DNA from: Taxawa tesnikishii (nom. ined.)
Taxonomy: Eukaryota > Ascomycota > Dothideomycetes > Dothideales
Assembly (NCBI GenBank): GCA_030247885.1
Contig: JAPDRO010000002.1
Span: 496,001 to 560,000, forward strand
Reading direction: 5' to 3'
Length of the DNA: 64,000 bases
The notes under the pieces were generated by a model that made no database searches, was not told where the DNA came from, and worked only from the letters and a program-made list of their open reading frames with translations. Position numbers and translations under genes: made by a program. Shown here in pieces: positions 11,509 through 22,128 of this stretch; positions within the stretch are counted from its first letter, which is position 1; each line of letters begins with the position of its first letter.

Positions 11509-13062
11509 CTAATTGTGCAGACTGATCCTCCCTGCTGCAAGACTACCAAACGCGGCATTCACTTCCGCCGGTGGCATCTTCTTGATAGCGTCAATGCAGC
11601 TCACCCGTCTCCTATGCGCCACCTCTTCCTCATCAATCTCCTTGCACTGTCCCACCGGACCGAAAGCGAACGCCTTCTCCTCGGACCACGGCGTCTCGCC
11701 CGTGATGAACATGATGAACCTTTTACGCATCTCCCCGCCCAACTTGGCCGCGAGCGAATTGTGCGAGATGTCGAAGCCCTCAAAGAGGTACAGCAAATCG
11801 ACGGCATGATGGGCTCTCGATGACGCCTGCCAGGGATTTGCCTGGTCAAATAGATATCTGTACACCTTCTTGCCTTCTTTGTGGTAGAGCTCGCCTATCA
11901 TCGGTACCGGCGCGGCGAAGCGCATGTCGTTGAGGAAGTCCAGCACGCCGTGCTTGCTCTGCGTCGGTCGGGTAGGGTTGATGTGATACAGCTTCTTAAG
12001 CTCTGCAGCTGAGTTCCCGGCCTTGTCGAAACATTCCACGATCTGCTCGGCAGTCATCGACTCAACGCCGTTGCGCCATAGGATTGATTCGAACTCCACA
12101 TCGCCAATGAGCAAGGCTTCGATGCTTCCAGTTTTCTGAGCCCAGCCTTGCAGGTCCGTGTCTTCTTGCATGAAGACTGAAGGGATGTGGACTTCCGCCT
12201 GAGCTTTGACGAAGACGTCCACAGGAGCTTCCTTGAGAGAATTGAAGCCCTTCGCTTGAAGGTTCTTGAGCATGGGATCCACGAAAGCGCCTTGCCCTCT
12301 TGCCGCCGGCTGAGGTGGCGATAGATACAGGGAGCCAGACATCAAGATGCCTCGCCTGATGTTCGAACACGATACCAGCAACGCATGCGCGAAAGCCCCT
12401 CCTGCACTCTCTCCAGCAATCGTGATGTTGTCCTAGTACATCTTCAGTAACGTAGCGTACAATGTATAGATGAAAATACATACCGGGTCGCCACCGAAGT
12501 CAGCGATGTGCTTCCTGACCCATTGTACTGCAAGCTGCTGGTCCTTCAACCCCAAGTTTTTGGTCTCCTTGCCATCGCCATAGTGGAACATATTCAATCT
12601 GTACTGCACGCTCACCACAATCATCGGCATGCCTAACTGCACCGAATCCTTGACCAACTTCAACACATCCCCAATCTTGCTCGCGCCGCTACCGTAACTC
12701 ACAATCTGGCTACCACCATGGACCCAGAACAACACTGGAAGTCCCTTCTTGCCATTGCCATTGGTCGGATTCGCAGGCACAGTAACATCCAAATTCAGGC
12801 ACTTGAATTCGTCTTCTGTCTCATCGGCGAAGATGTCGCCCTCGGGTTCGCGGAGCAGATGGCCCAGGTCGTACTTGTTCTGTGGGCAACGCGGACCCCA
12901 TCTCGTGCAATCAAGCTGTTCGCCGTTCCATGCATCGTGAAGTTGTGGGTTCTCGAAGCGCTCCGAGACGGTACCGTATGGGATGCCGCGGTACTGCGCC
13001 CAGGTGTCGCCTTGCACGCCAGTCAGGCTGGCATTAAGCGAGGAGTGTTGGAGCGTGGCCAT
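11509..13062 (-). CDS. type-B carboxylesterase/lipase family protein
   Basis: Exons 13062-12484 and 12432-11509 (51-nt intron gtatgt...actag, phase 0) encode 500 residues. The N-terminal part has YRGIPYGTVSERFENPQ and LPVLFWVHGGSQIVSYGSG, which carries the oxyanion-hole HGG. Exon 2 opens with DNITIAGESAGGAFAHALL, the nucleophilic elbow with the catalytic Ser in GESAGG. Near the C-terminus AHHAVDLLYLFEGFD supplies the expected catalytic His region. There is no signal peptide, so this is probably an intracellular alpha/beta-hydrolase rather than a secreted lipase. The natural ester is unknown. The protein is somewhat shorter than typical secreted members (about 540-560). Both exons are intact. 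Confidence 0.9.
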
Positions 13063-13568
13063 TGTTGTGAGATATATTTGGAAGAATGCATTTCTTGTCT
13101 CCTGCCTCTGAAGGCCGATTAAAAGGATCTTGTGATGAGGTGCCGTCCTCCCCGACGGGAGTTCTCCTCACAGTGGATGTGGGGGCATCTGTGGACTCGG
13201 CAATTCTGAGCCAAGACAACCCCACTTGGAGTACTCTACGGTGGTATCGCACGTACATATCTGTTTTCACTTGAATGTGAACACGATTTTGTATTGTACT
13301 CTGTTCGACGCTATCCAGCGAATTTGGATAACTGGAATGCTCCCCAAAGCCGAAGCACTGACAGCCAGTCGTGCTACTCCTCGGGTATACAACCAACAGC
13401 ATCCTTGAGACGCTTGCAGGAAACAACTTCAAGAACTCCCAGCTTCCACTAGAAGCAAGAGGGTAATGACTCGCTTCGAACACAAAACCAAACCCACACC
13501 AACTCCTCGCTCGTCCAGCACGGAAACGCCACAAAGACTCGAGAACGCCTGCGCTCGAAATCGAACCA
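13063..13568. other. spacer between esterase gene and SET-domain gene
   Basis: About 500 bases with the esterase promoter and the 3' end of the methyltransferase gene. Nothing specific recognised. Confidence 0.45.
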
Positions 13569-14841
13569 TTAGACCCAGAGATACTTGCGGCAGCGTGAAG
13601 TGCCGCAGTTGCATGGAACCTTTCTCCCGGAGTGCGCGTCTTCAGCCGTGTGAGTGTCGTCTCGCTGTCCTTCTTCTTCTTCGTCGTCTGCATCCATGTA
13701 GTCAAAAGTGAGTTCGGTGCCCTTTGGTACATCCTCCATGGCGAAGAAGGCCAGCTCGTAGATCTTCTCATCGTACTTGTCGTACGACACGGTATAGATT
13801 CCACAATTTGGGTCACAGGAATGGTTTATGAACCGAGTTGGTCCACCCATAAACTCCCCGTCCACAACGTAGCAGTCACTGCCGTCGATCCCCTGTTCTT
13901 CGGCAAATTTGTCTAGAGAGAACATGTAAGAGGCCTTGTCGAAAGGGGCATTTCTTTCCCGCAGATCTGCTTCGGTCGCGACGATGATCTCGCCTATGTA
14001 TGTGTCGATGAACTGTCCTCGCCTAAGGTCGTCTCTGCAACGAAGCCCAAAGCCTCTATTCGCAGTCTTGAAAATTTCAAGTCTTACCTGACGGCCATGC
14101 TGAACGTTGCGGTTTTTGCAGTTAGGTCCACATCTGCACAGGTGATTGCACTCGTAGATAGGATCCCGCCTGTCCAGGTAATAAGAGCTGAGGATTCCTT
14201 TCCTATTACCGGTTCCATAAGGAAACCTCTTTGGCAAACCCTCTGTACTATAACTAGGATCATCCTTGTGGGCTTCGTACGCGGCGAGTTGCTTTTCGTT
14301 AAGTCTCGAAGTATCAACAGATGCCCGTTCAAGACAACCGCATTTCTGTGTGTACTCGCATCCGACATTCTGGCCCATATCCGGTCGACACTGCGAACAG
14401 CCTACCATGAATCCGTCAGGTTGAGGAACAACACCCCGGCCAATGACCGATCTCTGTATGAAGTGGAAGTCGAGGGAAGGCGTGTCTTCGCCCAGATTAG
14501 CTAAAGTGACGGGAGGACCGGGTAATTCTTGCAGACGGCGCTCGAAACATTTTCTGATTTCGACTTTGGCCTGCAAGGTTGACGTGACCAACGCTTCTTG
14601 CCACATAGCGGATGTTGGCATGGCGGAATTGTTTACATGAACAACCTTTTTGTCTATTGACTGGAGTGACTGTTAGTGAAGCCATGTGGTTCTTGATCAC
14701 AACAAGACCTGCCTCTTTCGCGAAGATAAACCCGGATTTCCGTTGGAGTACTCCGTTATATATCTCGGGTCTTGCATGCGCACTAAAGCAGTCAGGGCCC
14801 GAAGAGACAGACGAGGCGCGGCTGCTGTGACTCTGAGACAT
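13569..14841 (-). CDS. histone H3 lysine-9 methyltransferase, DIM-5/Clr4 type
   Basis: The large exon 14653-13569 carries all three modules. The pre-SET part has cysteine clusters (VGCSQCRPDMGQNVGCEYTQ, then KCGCLERA and YECNHLCRCGPNCKNRNVQH). The SET core has RFINHSCDPNCGIYT and LTFDYMDADDE. The post-SET end is CNCGTSRCRKYLWV, whose Cys residues would bind zinc with the Cys of NHSC. A 55-nt intron with a CTAAC branch site joins it to an exon ending at 14709 (...SGFIFAKEA). The first in-frame ATG of that exon is 14841 (MSQSHSS), giving about 405 residues. The frame stays open further 5' with protein-like sequence (about 14930), so another exon may supply the true start. No chromodomain is seen, as in DIM-5 and unlike Clr4. 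The role is heterochromatic H3K9 methylation. Confidence 0.9.
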
Positions 14842-16029
14842 GCTAACTGGCGTGGGCAGGTCGCGAGGCTCGTCATGTGGGCTCTTTCGTTTTCGGCTCT
14901 TGGCGCCGTTCCCCTCATTTGAGTGAAGCCTGGGGGCACTTGAAATCAGTATTGCCGCTATGGAAGTATGTTTGAAGGACGTTTCCGTACGATGTAGGCA
15001 GACGGTCCACGTATTTTTGGACCAAGTGAAGGCATGTTGAAAGCTCGGAAAGAGGATGCCACGAAAACACTGGGGTTTGAGGGTTGCCCTTCCAGCGCGC
15101 AAGGTATTGTTCGTGCTACCAGCATGTCAGTCGACTCCCAATCACAAACTGTGTTTTTGGCGTACCGAGTCGACGTTGCGGTGACAAATGATTGCGTCCA
15201 CCTGGTGTTTTGTAAGTTACCCGAAAGCGGTAGCAGTGAAGCGACGCACCTCAGAATTGCACAACCGGTACTGCGGCCGCACCACAACAACTACTTCCGG
15301 GCTGGGTGGCATTTCCACAATCGGCTACTTCCGATGAAGTACAAATGACCTTTGAGACACTCCATGTTAGCAGATGTATTAGACGAATGCGAGAAAGAGG
15401 GCCGATCGCAATAGTTAACGAGTGATGTAAAGAAGAGAGACTAAGAAAGAAAGGAAGACGCGCCGAAACGCGACAAGAAACGCGGGTAAATATTACCGAG
15501 AGTAATTCCTTTTACTATTCGTAGAAGGGCTAACTTACTTCATTCGAAATAGTACGCGTTAATCGAAGGTTTAGGAGTTGTTTGTATAGATGAGGGATTA
15601 GGTCTAAGGGCTTCTAAAAGTATTTATATGATCACTAAAACAAGGGCCCGAGCGTCCTACTTAGATAATATGATAATCGTAGCTATTTATAGTACCTTAA
15701 GAGCATTTAAGAGTACAGGTAAGAGTGGAAATAACTAAGGGCCCAAAGGACTTAACCAAGCTTTACGTGGATATGGATATGCGCGCATTTGGCACATGAA
15801 AATATCTTTAAATATATGTATAGATCTTGAGGACTTGAGCACGGACCGTGTTCGCAAAACACGACCTGCAAAGCTCATGAACTTGCGTGAAGTCCGGACG
15901 CCAGACCAACCACTGAATCGTTGTTATCTTCTTCATTGCCCTTATGCGCCTTCGTGGTGGATATCCACCATCACTCCATTGATCACCTTCGTCTGGTACA
16001 GAAGCTCGTGTGAAAGAGCAGCCGCGCTC
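14842..16029. other. intergenic region between methyltransferase and nucleoporin genes
   Basis: Holds the likely 5' end of the SET-domain gene (up to about 15050), an AT-rich island (listed separately) and the nucleoporin promoter. No other gene recognised. Confidence 0.5.
15400..15790. repeat. AT-rich, RIP-like relic island
   Basis: Composition changes sharply here: many TpA steps, few CpA/TpG, and stops in all frames, against GC-richer flanking genes. This is the footprint expected of repeat-induced point mutation on an old repeat. No terminal repeats, target duplications or coding remnants are visible, so the original element cannot be named and the edges are approximate. Confidence 0.5.
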
Positions 16030-19000
16030 ATGGCACCTGTAACGCGGAGAGCAGCAGGAGCTGCAGCCTCAAAGCAAGGCCATCACAAAACCACCCGTCA
16101 GGTAAGTTTGCCTTTTCCGAAGTCATTCAGGTTACGGAGAGACACAATCTTGCATGTCGCGATCCACGTCACGTTGCGGCAGTGCAAAAACAAACATGGG
16201 AGCTTCCTTTGTCAACAACACTGAAATCCTTCACTTCCGTGTCCAGTTTCCTGCATACTCTGACCGCGCTGTGCAGAACTCCAGTTCGAATGGCGGTCTA
16301 ACGCGCACGTCCACGAACCATCTCATGGACGACATCACACCTTTACGCGACATGGCCGACCGTGTAGGCCGCGAAGTCGAACACTTCGCCGAGACCCTCG
16401 ACAGGTACAACGACCGGTTGCGCAGCGAAGACAGCTTCGACGCTGCGTATGAGCTCGCAATGGAATACAAAGCCTTCGCGCAAGACATGGTCAACAAACT
16501 GAAAAAGAAACACGAGACACAGCGCATCCGGGAGGTGAAGCGCGATACGAGCAAACGGGTACAGTCATCACCAGACTTTGGCTCGACGCGCCGGGATGTC
16601 AACGGCGCTGCTGAAGGGCAGAATGGTGAGCGCGATACCAACGTGGAGACGTTGAAGCACTGGCAGGCGGAGGCGGACACCTGGGAGCTGTTCCGGATCA
16701 TGCTGCAGCTGAGATACAACCCAAACCAGCAGGAAATGCAACGCCAGAAAGAAGAGCAACTCGAAGCTCTGAGGACACCACATCGATACACGCCTGAGAA
16801 TGAGATTTGGGACAGATTCATGTTGGAAAATGACGCCGCGAAAGAGAGGTATCTCGTGTTGAAGTGGTTGGAAGAATCTGCGAATCATGGCGACAACGAC
16901 GTCGATGCCATAGTGGAGGAACTTGAAAATAAGTCCGGGACGAAAGGCCTCTGGTACAACGGCTGGATGGAGACGAGAGAGCGCATCAAGGGAGATAAGA
17001 GACTGGGCCGTACAAACACCAAGCGATCCGACAACAACGAGCCATTAGTTTCCAATTTAGACCCTGACGCTCCCACTCGGCAAAAGCGATCATTGGAGAA
17101 GGCGGATGCGTTTTCGGAACGCGCACTTTGGATGATATGCTGGGAGATGCTACGCCGTGGGAAGTCTTGGGGTGAAATATGCGACTGGTGCCTGGAACGG
17201 AATCAGAGCTGGCGCGCTGTCAGTGTGGGCAAGGCCGCTGATGGCGATCTCGCAGTCGGTATGCCTGGCCAATCGTTGGGTGGCCTTTGGCGTCGCATAT
17301 GCTACGCTACCGCCAAAGACGGCACGACGGATGAGTACGAGGCTGCTGTCTATGGACTCTTGAGCGGAGACTTGGACACTGTGCTTGCGGTGTGCAAAAC
17401 CTGGGATGATCACTTCTACGCACACTACAACTCTCTCCTCCTCAGCCAGTTCGATCAATATCTGCAACAAGTCTCGCCGCCGAGGATCTCACCAACTCTG
17501 AACAAGCGTTTCGGTCTCTTTAACGCGGTGCAGCATCACGGCGACTCTAGGTCTGCAGGCCGCAACCTGGTGAAGAGATTGAAGCAACAGGGCTCCACAG
17601 CGAAGCAAGCTCAACAGGCGACCAAGCTGCTACAGGGCAGTCTCATCGCAGATACAGTGGAAGACTTGTTCGCCAATGTCGGTACCGCCATTTCAGACGC
17701 CGCCTGGCTGGATGGAACGTCCCCAGTCATAACACCAATCCGCACTGCCGTGGCACCCGGGTCGTCGGACTTTCTTGCCGAGAATAGCATTGTCCAAGAC
17801 TACGATGCCCTTCGCGTAGCCACTCACATACTTATCATTCTGCGAGAGTTCCACATTACACCCTCACAGCGGAGTGCAGAAGCGGATGTCCTGGACAACG
17901 TCATTGCCGCCTACATTGGCATCTTGCAAGCCGGCGGTAAGCGTGACAACACGTTGATTTACGCATCGAAGATGGCACCCAAGCGTGCCGTCGCATCCCT
18001 AGCGCAAGTGCTAGGCGACGTCAACGATCCGAGAGAACAGAGAGAGTTGATCACCCTCATGGAGCAGTATGGCATTAGTCCTATCGAGGTCCTGATCGAG
18101 CAGTATCGATCCCTGGTTAAGGATACTTTGGCGGAACGCAGCGCTGAAGAGGCAACGCTACGTGTGGTCGAGGACACAGATGAAGACATTTACCCGGGCA
18201 AAAGAATCCGGCGAGGCTTCACGGACCAGACGGTGGGAGAAGCGGAACAAAGTATTGTCGCTGCTTTGATGGCGTTCTGGGTCGTCGACGGGCAATGGCG
18301 CGTCACCTTCGAGGCAGCTGCGTTCGTGCTGAGGAAATTCCTTGGTAAGTTGCTGCCTCGATATGCCATCGTCATCTTGATAGGCGAAGTGTCGCTGACA
18401 TACTGGCAGTCAACGGCTACTTTGCCGGCGCAAGAGAACTGGTCAGGAAGCTTGACGCTGAGCAATTGTCAAGAATCAAATCGCCCGCTTATCTCGGCGC
18501 AAGCCTTGACGTTTTCAACGAGCAAGAACTGAACACTTATTTTACTAGCGTTGATGAGGCGGAGCGTGATGAACTTCTAGCGAAGGTGTCCCTGTTGAGG
18601 AAGCAAGCGAGCCCTTATACTGAGCTCACGTTTCTCGTGGACGCGCTCGAAGCGCTCGAAGACTGGAGACAGGCCGAGTATCAGCATGTGAAGTAAGTAC
18701 TAACCCGTCCCACTTGTTGTCTACCTCTGATGCCTCTTCCACCCGAGGAATCACGAGATGCTAACACATTCATCTGGACAGTAAACCGGCGCGACCGTCC
18801 TCAGCGTCGCAAGATCTCCGAGCTGCCTTCGAAAACGTGCAAGCGTGCATGTCGCCTCTCCTCCAAGGCGTTCTTATGGACTCTGCAGATGGTAAGTCCA
18901 TCTTTGTTACCGTTGCCTGAAGCAGCACTAACACGAACCTGCAGAATCTCAACAGGCAGAGCTCCTCCGTATCCGCACTCTCTATTTACCCTCCATCGTC

Positions 19001-19261
19001 ATCGCCTACCTTGCCGTCCTCGTCAGCGCCGGACACATGCTCAGCCGCGATGCATTGCTCGATGCAATGGATCTCAGCACCGTGGTCGCGGACGAGAAGC
19101 GCGGGCTGAGCCAGGCGTTTGTGAATGCGGGCAGGATGAAGGAGCTGGTGACCTGTTTGGCAGAGACGAGCAAGATCATGTTGAAATTGGGTGAGAGCGG
19201 GAAGAAGAGCAAGAGGGAACGCGCAGGCAGGAGCTTGGGCATTTGGGAGATTCATGGCTAG
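16030..19261 (+). CDS. nuclear pore protein Nup84/Nup107 family
   Basis: Five exons (16030-16101, 16247-18344, 18410-18692, 18782-18891, 18945-19261) give an intact 959-residue protein. All junctions are GT...AG and phase-consistent. The N-terminus MAPVTRRAAGAAASKQGHHK is followed by a long helical region. Family-like blocks include REVEHFAETLDRYNDRLRSE, LWMICWEMLRRGKSWGEICD and SGDLDTVLAVCKTWDDHFYA. The end, DEKRGLSQAFVNAGRMKELV, is also helical. Nup84/Nup107 is a scaffold subunit of the Y-shaped Nup84 (Nup107-160) complex that coats the pore membrane. Length and all-helical character agree with the family. The frame is intact throughout, unlike several neighbours. Confidence 0.9.
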
Positions 19262-19570
19262 GAACCAGGACCGATCACCCTCGCAGACGCCAAACGGTTC
19301 GTCGTTGTCAACGTAACGAAGGTTGGGAAGCTTCGGCGGGTGGGCAGGAGGGCGCGACGAGTGGATTAGGGGTAAACGAGGGGCTGGTGATGGCTGCCCG
19401 CCTACACACACCTACCTGTCACAGATACAAGCTAGCACAACAAGAGCAGGAAAATGAAACGCAACATCAGAAGACAACAATCATGTGTGTCATATCTCAT
19501 TAAGGGTATCTGCACATCTGCTACCAGGGCGCTGCATGTCACGCCGCTCTGCCTGTCGTCCCCCGTGTAT
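19262..19570. other. convergent 3' spacer
   Basis: About 310 bases between two genes reading towards each other. No terminator or other motif can be named. Confidence 0.4.
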
Positions 19571-19952
19571 CTATCCGTGCGTCACCTTGTTCACCGTACC
19601 GTCCTTGCCGACGTGAATGTTCAATCTGGAAACAGAACAACCATCAGCACCTGCTTTTTCCGTGGACGTGGTACACGAGGCCAGTAAGCACTTACCGGTC
19701 AGGGTTGAAGTCCATGGTGGACATACCGCCTTCCTCAATCACGCGGCTGGTGGGATATCAGCGGAGCTGGGAGAAGATGAAACGGGGGCCTGAAGATGAT
19801 GTGCGCGCTTACTGTTGCTTTGGAAGGTCTTTCTTCGCAAAGGTCATCTGGTCGTGGCCGTCGCCGAGTTTCTTGCCCATAAGGTCATTCATCCACTTCG
19901 AGGTCTTGTCGTCGCCGCTTGACGACATCATTCCGGGGACTACGAGAGGCAT
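19571..19952 (-). CDS. peptidase inhibitor I78 family protein
   Basis: Three exons (19952-19813, 19746-19696, 19625-19571) with introns of 66 and 70 nt encode 81 residues. The protein starts MPLVVPGMMSSSGDDKTSKW, continues MTFAKKDLPKQHRVIEEGG and DFNPDRLNIHVGKDGTVNKV, and ends THG. The V-I-x-x-G...DF-x-P-x-R-L-N...G-x-V pattern is that of small fungal I78 inhibitors, thought to block serine peptidases. There is no signal peptide, so it is likely cytosolic, perhaps protecting against the cell's own vacuolar or serine proteases; that is inference. Because all three exons are short, simple ORF scanning misses this gene. Splice phases agree at both junctions. Confidence 0.9.
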
Positions 19953-20328
19953 AGTGTATGATCTGCAGTTTGAGGTGTTGATGTTTACGGGACAAGACTC
20001 GTAATATGTCGAGGAGTAGGCTATCTCGGTTGTGTTGTAGTCGTAAACTGTTTGAGGAGGAGGAGAAGTGGTCGTGGTGGTGTGTGTAGGCAGGCAATCG
20101 TGTTAAATATCGGGGCTGACTATCCACATTCAAACAATGACGTAGCGTCCACGCCAGCTAGTGAGGGCATGTGATGCTGCCACACCGTGCCGCGCCTGCT
20201 TTGTCTGCTATCGTGATCTAGAGAAAAAACACGATCCGTATCAAACCCTGTCTCGGCCTAACATGTCGAAAGAAATATATACATATTCTGGAATTAGAAG
20301 CATGACTGCCTTGGCGAGATGGTACGGG

Positions 20329-20353
20329 CAGCAGCAGCAGCAGCAGCAGCAGC
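20329..20353. repeat. (CAG)8 microsatellite
   Basis: Eight consecutive CAG units in non-coding DNA. Confidence 0.9.
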
Positions 20354-20645
20354 ACGACACAAGACGAGCAGCGTCGCGGGCAAGGTATGCACGTGTGGCT
20401 GAGGCTACTCCGAGCCTCCATCCTGAGTTGTACGTGGGTCACGATACGGTAGAAGGCGAAATTGTGTGTATGGTAAACCCTCTGATTTGAAGAGCCACTA
20501 TGGACCTGAGCAACAAGATTGAGAGGCAGAAGAGACAGAAAGAGGCCACGAGTCAATCGACTGCCAATAAGCAGGAGACGTCAGAACCGGCCAGAACCCA
20601 GAACAAGTGAGAAATCGCAATAACTCTAACGAGTAAGCGGGGTGT

Positions 20646-20665
20646 AGCAGCAGCAGCAGCAGCAG
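20646..20665. repeat. (AGC)n microsatellite
   Basis: Six to seven AGC units about 170 bases downstream of the bZIP stop codon. Confidence 0.85.
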
Positions 20666-20837
20666 TCATGATGGACTGAATAAGCAACCGACGACAAGAT
20701 TTACTTTTGGTGGTGGCAGTGAGCATGACACTCTATTAGCCGCAGGCGCGCTTGAGAGACAGGAGAAAAAAGACGAGAAGAAAGAAAGGAAAATTTTCCA
20801 CCACCAGCACAAGAGAGGGGACACTGCCAGAGTTTAT

Positions 20838-22047
20838 TTACTCCACGCCGAGCTGAGGATGCCTTGCGAGAGCAAGGGCTTTCCAGTGCTCAACCTCGCT
20901 CTCCAGATCGAAAATGCGGGCTTCGAGAGCCTCACGCTCCCTGACTTTCTTGTCACGAGACTTGCGAGCAGCAGCAGTGTTGCGCGCACGCTTCAGTGCC
21001 ACTTGGTCGTTCTCGTCCACGACGATGGGAGGCAGAGTCTTTTCGCGCTTGCGGACACCAGCACTGGTCGAAGGACGACTGCAGGCGGTCATGGGTGAGT
21101 GGTTGGCCGACGATCGCTTGCGAGCCTCGCCGCCAGGGTGCACCACTACCTGACCTGAGCTAGCAGAGAGGGTGCGGGTCATGGCAGGAGGCGCCGCGGT
21201 AGGAACATCATCAGTCGACTCTGGGAAGAGAGGGAACCAAGTGTCGGACGCGCTTGCATCGGTCGTGAAGCTGTCGTTAAAGAGAGGCGAGGTTTCGTAC
21301 GATTCGTCAGGGGTGTCAAGCAGAGCAGAACCAGGAGTCGTCAGGTTGGTGAAGGTAGTAGAGGGAGGAACAGACGAGCTGTTGGTTTCCGCGAAGATGT
21401 CCTTGGGCGACACGGTACCGTTGGCGCTGCCGTTGTTGATGGCCCCGAAGCCAGAGGCAGCAGGCAGGCTGTCAGTGGAACCGCAGATGTGGTCCCAGCT
21501 GAAGCCATCGCCGAAGAGGTGCATGTCTGCGCCCAGGCCAAGGTCGGCCGAGGTGCCTTCGTAGGCAACGTTGATCTCTGAACGCGGAGTTAGGATCGGC
21601 CAAGTAGGTTCGGATACACGGAAGCTATTACCTCCGCTACCCATTGTGAATAGCTGTTGGGCAAACTGATGATATTGGTTTTGATCCTGATTTGGAAGAC
21701 TTCCTGTAGAGTTGCTATGGAACAGAGGGACCGGAGGACGAGGGTGTTGGCGTTGACGGACTAACCCAGATGGGGCTTGAACGCTGTTGGCGTACAACTG
21801 GCTGTTTGTTTTAAACGTAGGACGAGGCCTCGAATCGAGCGACGGAGCGCGCTGGCGGAGGGTCGGCGTCTGCGGAGCGAATAGAGCGAAGTCGTGGGTG
21901 AACTCTGGTTTGGGCGTAGGCCTTGGTGGAGCTGGTGGTGGAAGCCATGATTGTTGTTGAGAAGCCGTGGTGGCTTGAGAGAAGTTCAACTTGGGGGGTT
22001 GTCGCAGGAGCGAGCGCGCAAAGCTGTTGACTTCAGAAGCAGAAGCT
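20838..22047 (-). CDS. cpcA: bZIP transcription factor, CpcA/CPC1/Gcn4-like; 5' exon unresolved
   Basis: The C-terminus is a Gcn4-type basic region and zipper: ALKRARNTAAARKSRDKKVR, then LEARIFDLESEVEHWKALAL. ALKRARNT-x-AAR is shared with yeast Gcn4 and Neurospora CPC1, general activators of amino-acid biosynthesis. The activation half has acidic-aromatic patches (FTHDFALFAPQ near the start, DTWFPLFPESTDD later). The frame is open from 22047, just after a good 3' splice site (cccttcag), and reads ASASEVNSFARSLLRQPPK. It has no ATG until well inside the protein, so the initiator is probably in an unresolved upstream exon. A four-codon upstream ORF in the presumed leader suggests Gcn4-type translational control. 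About 400 residues, longer than Aspergillus CpcA. Confidence 0.85.
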
Positions 22048-22113
22048 CTGAAGGGAGAGTGGAGATGTTAATTTGTTGCTGGTCTATAGACTGTATGGTG
22101 GGCGAGGGGGGAT

Positions 22114-22128
22114 CTAGGAGGCAGCCAT
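22114..22128 (-). promoter_or_regulatory. candidate upstream ORF (Met-Ala-Ala-Ser-stop) in cpcA leader
   Basis: ATG GCT GCC TCC TAG, about 65 bases upstream of the 3' splice site that opens the known CpcA frame. Gcn4/CPC1/CpcA messages carry very short upstream ORFs that control reinitiation under amino-acid starvation. Size and placement match uORF1 of that system. Whether it lies in the mature mRNA is not shown. Confidence 0.45.

Larger units (their letters stand above)
19953..20837. other. intergenic region with CAG microsatellites
   Basis: About 885 bases with the I78 gene promoter and the 3' end of the bZIP gene. Two short CAG/AGC repeat tracts are listed separately. No gene recognised. 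Confidence 0.45.

Noticed and set aside
13034-13816. 260-codon minus-strand frame between esterase and SET genes
   Set aside because: It overlaps both genes in a different frame and has no motif; an accidental open frame.
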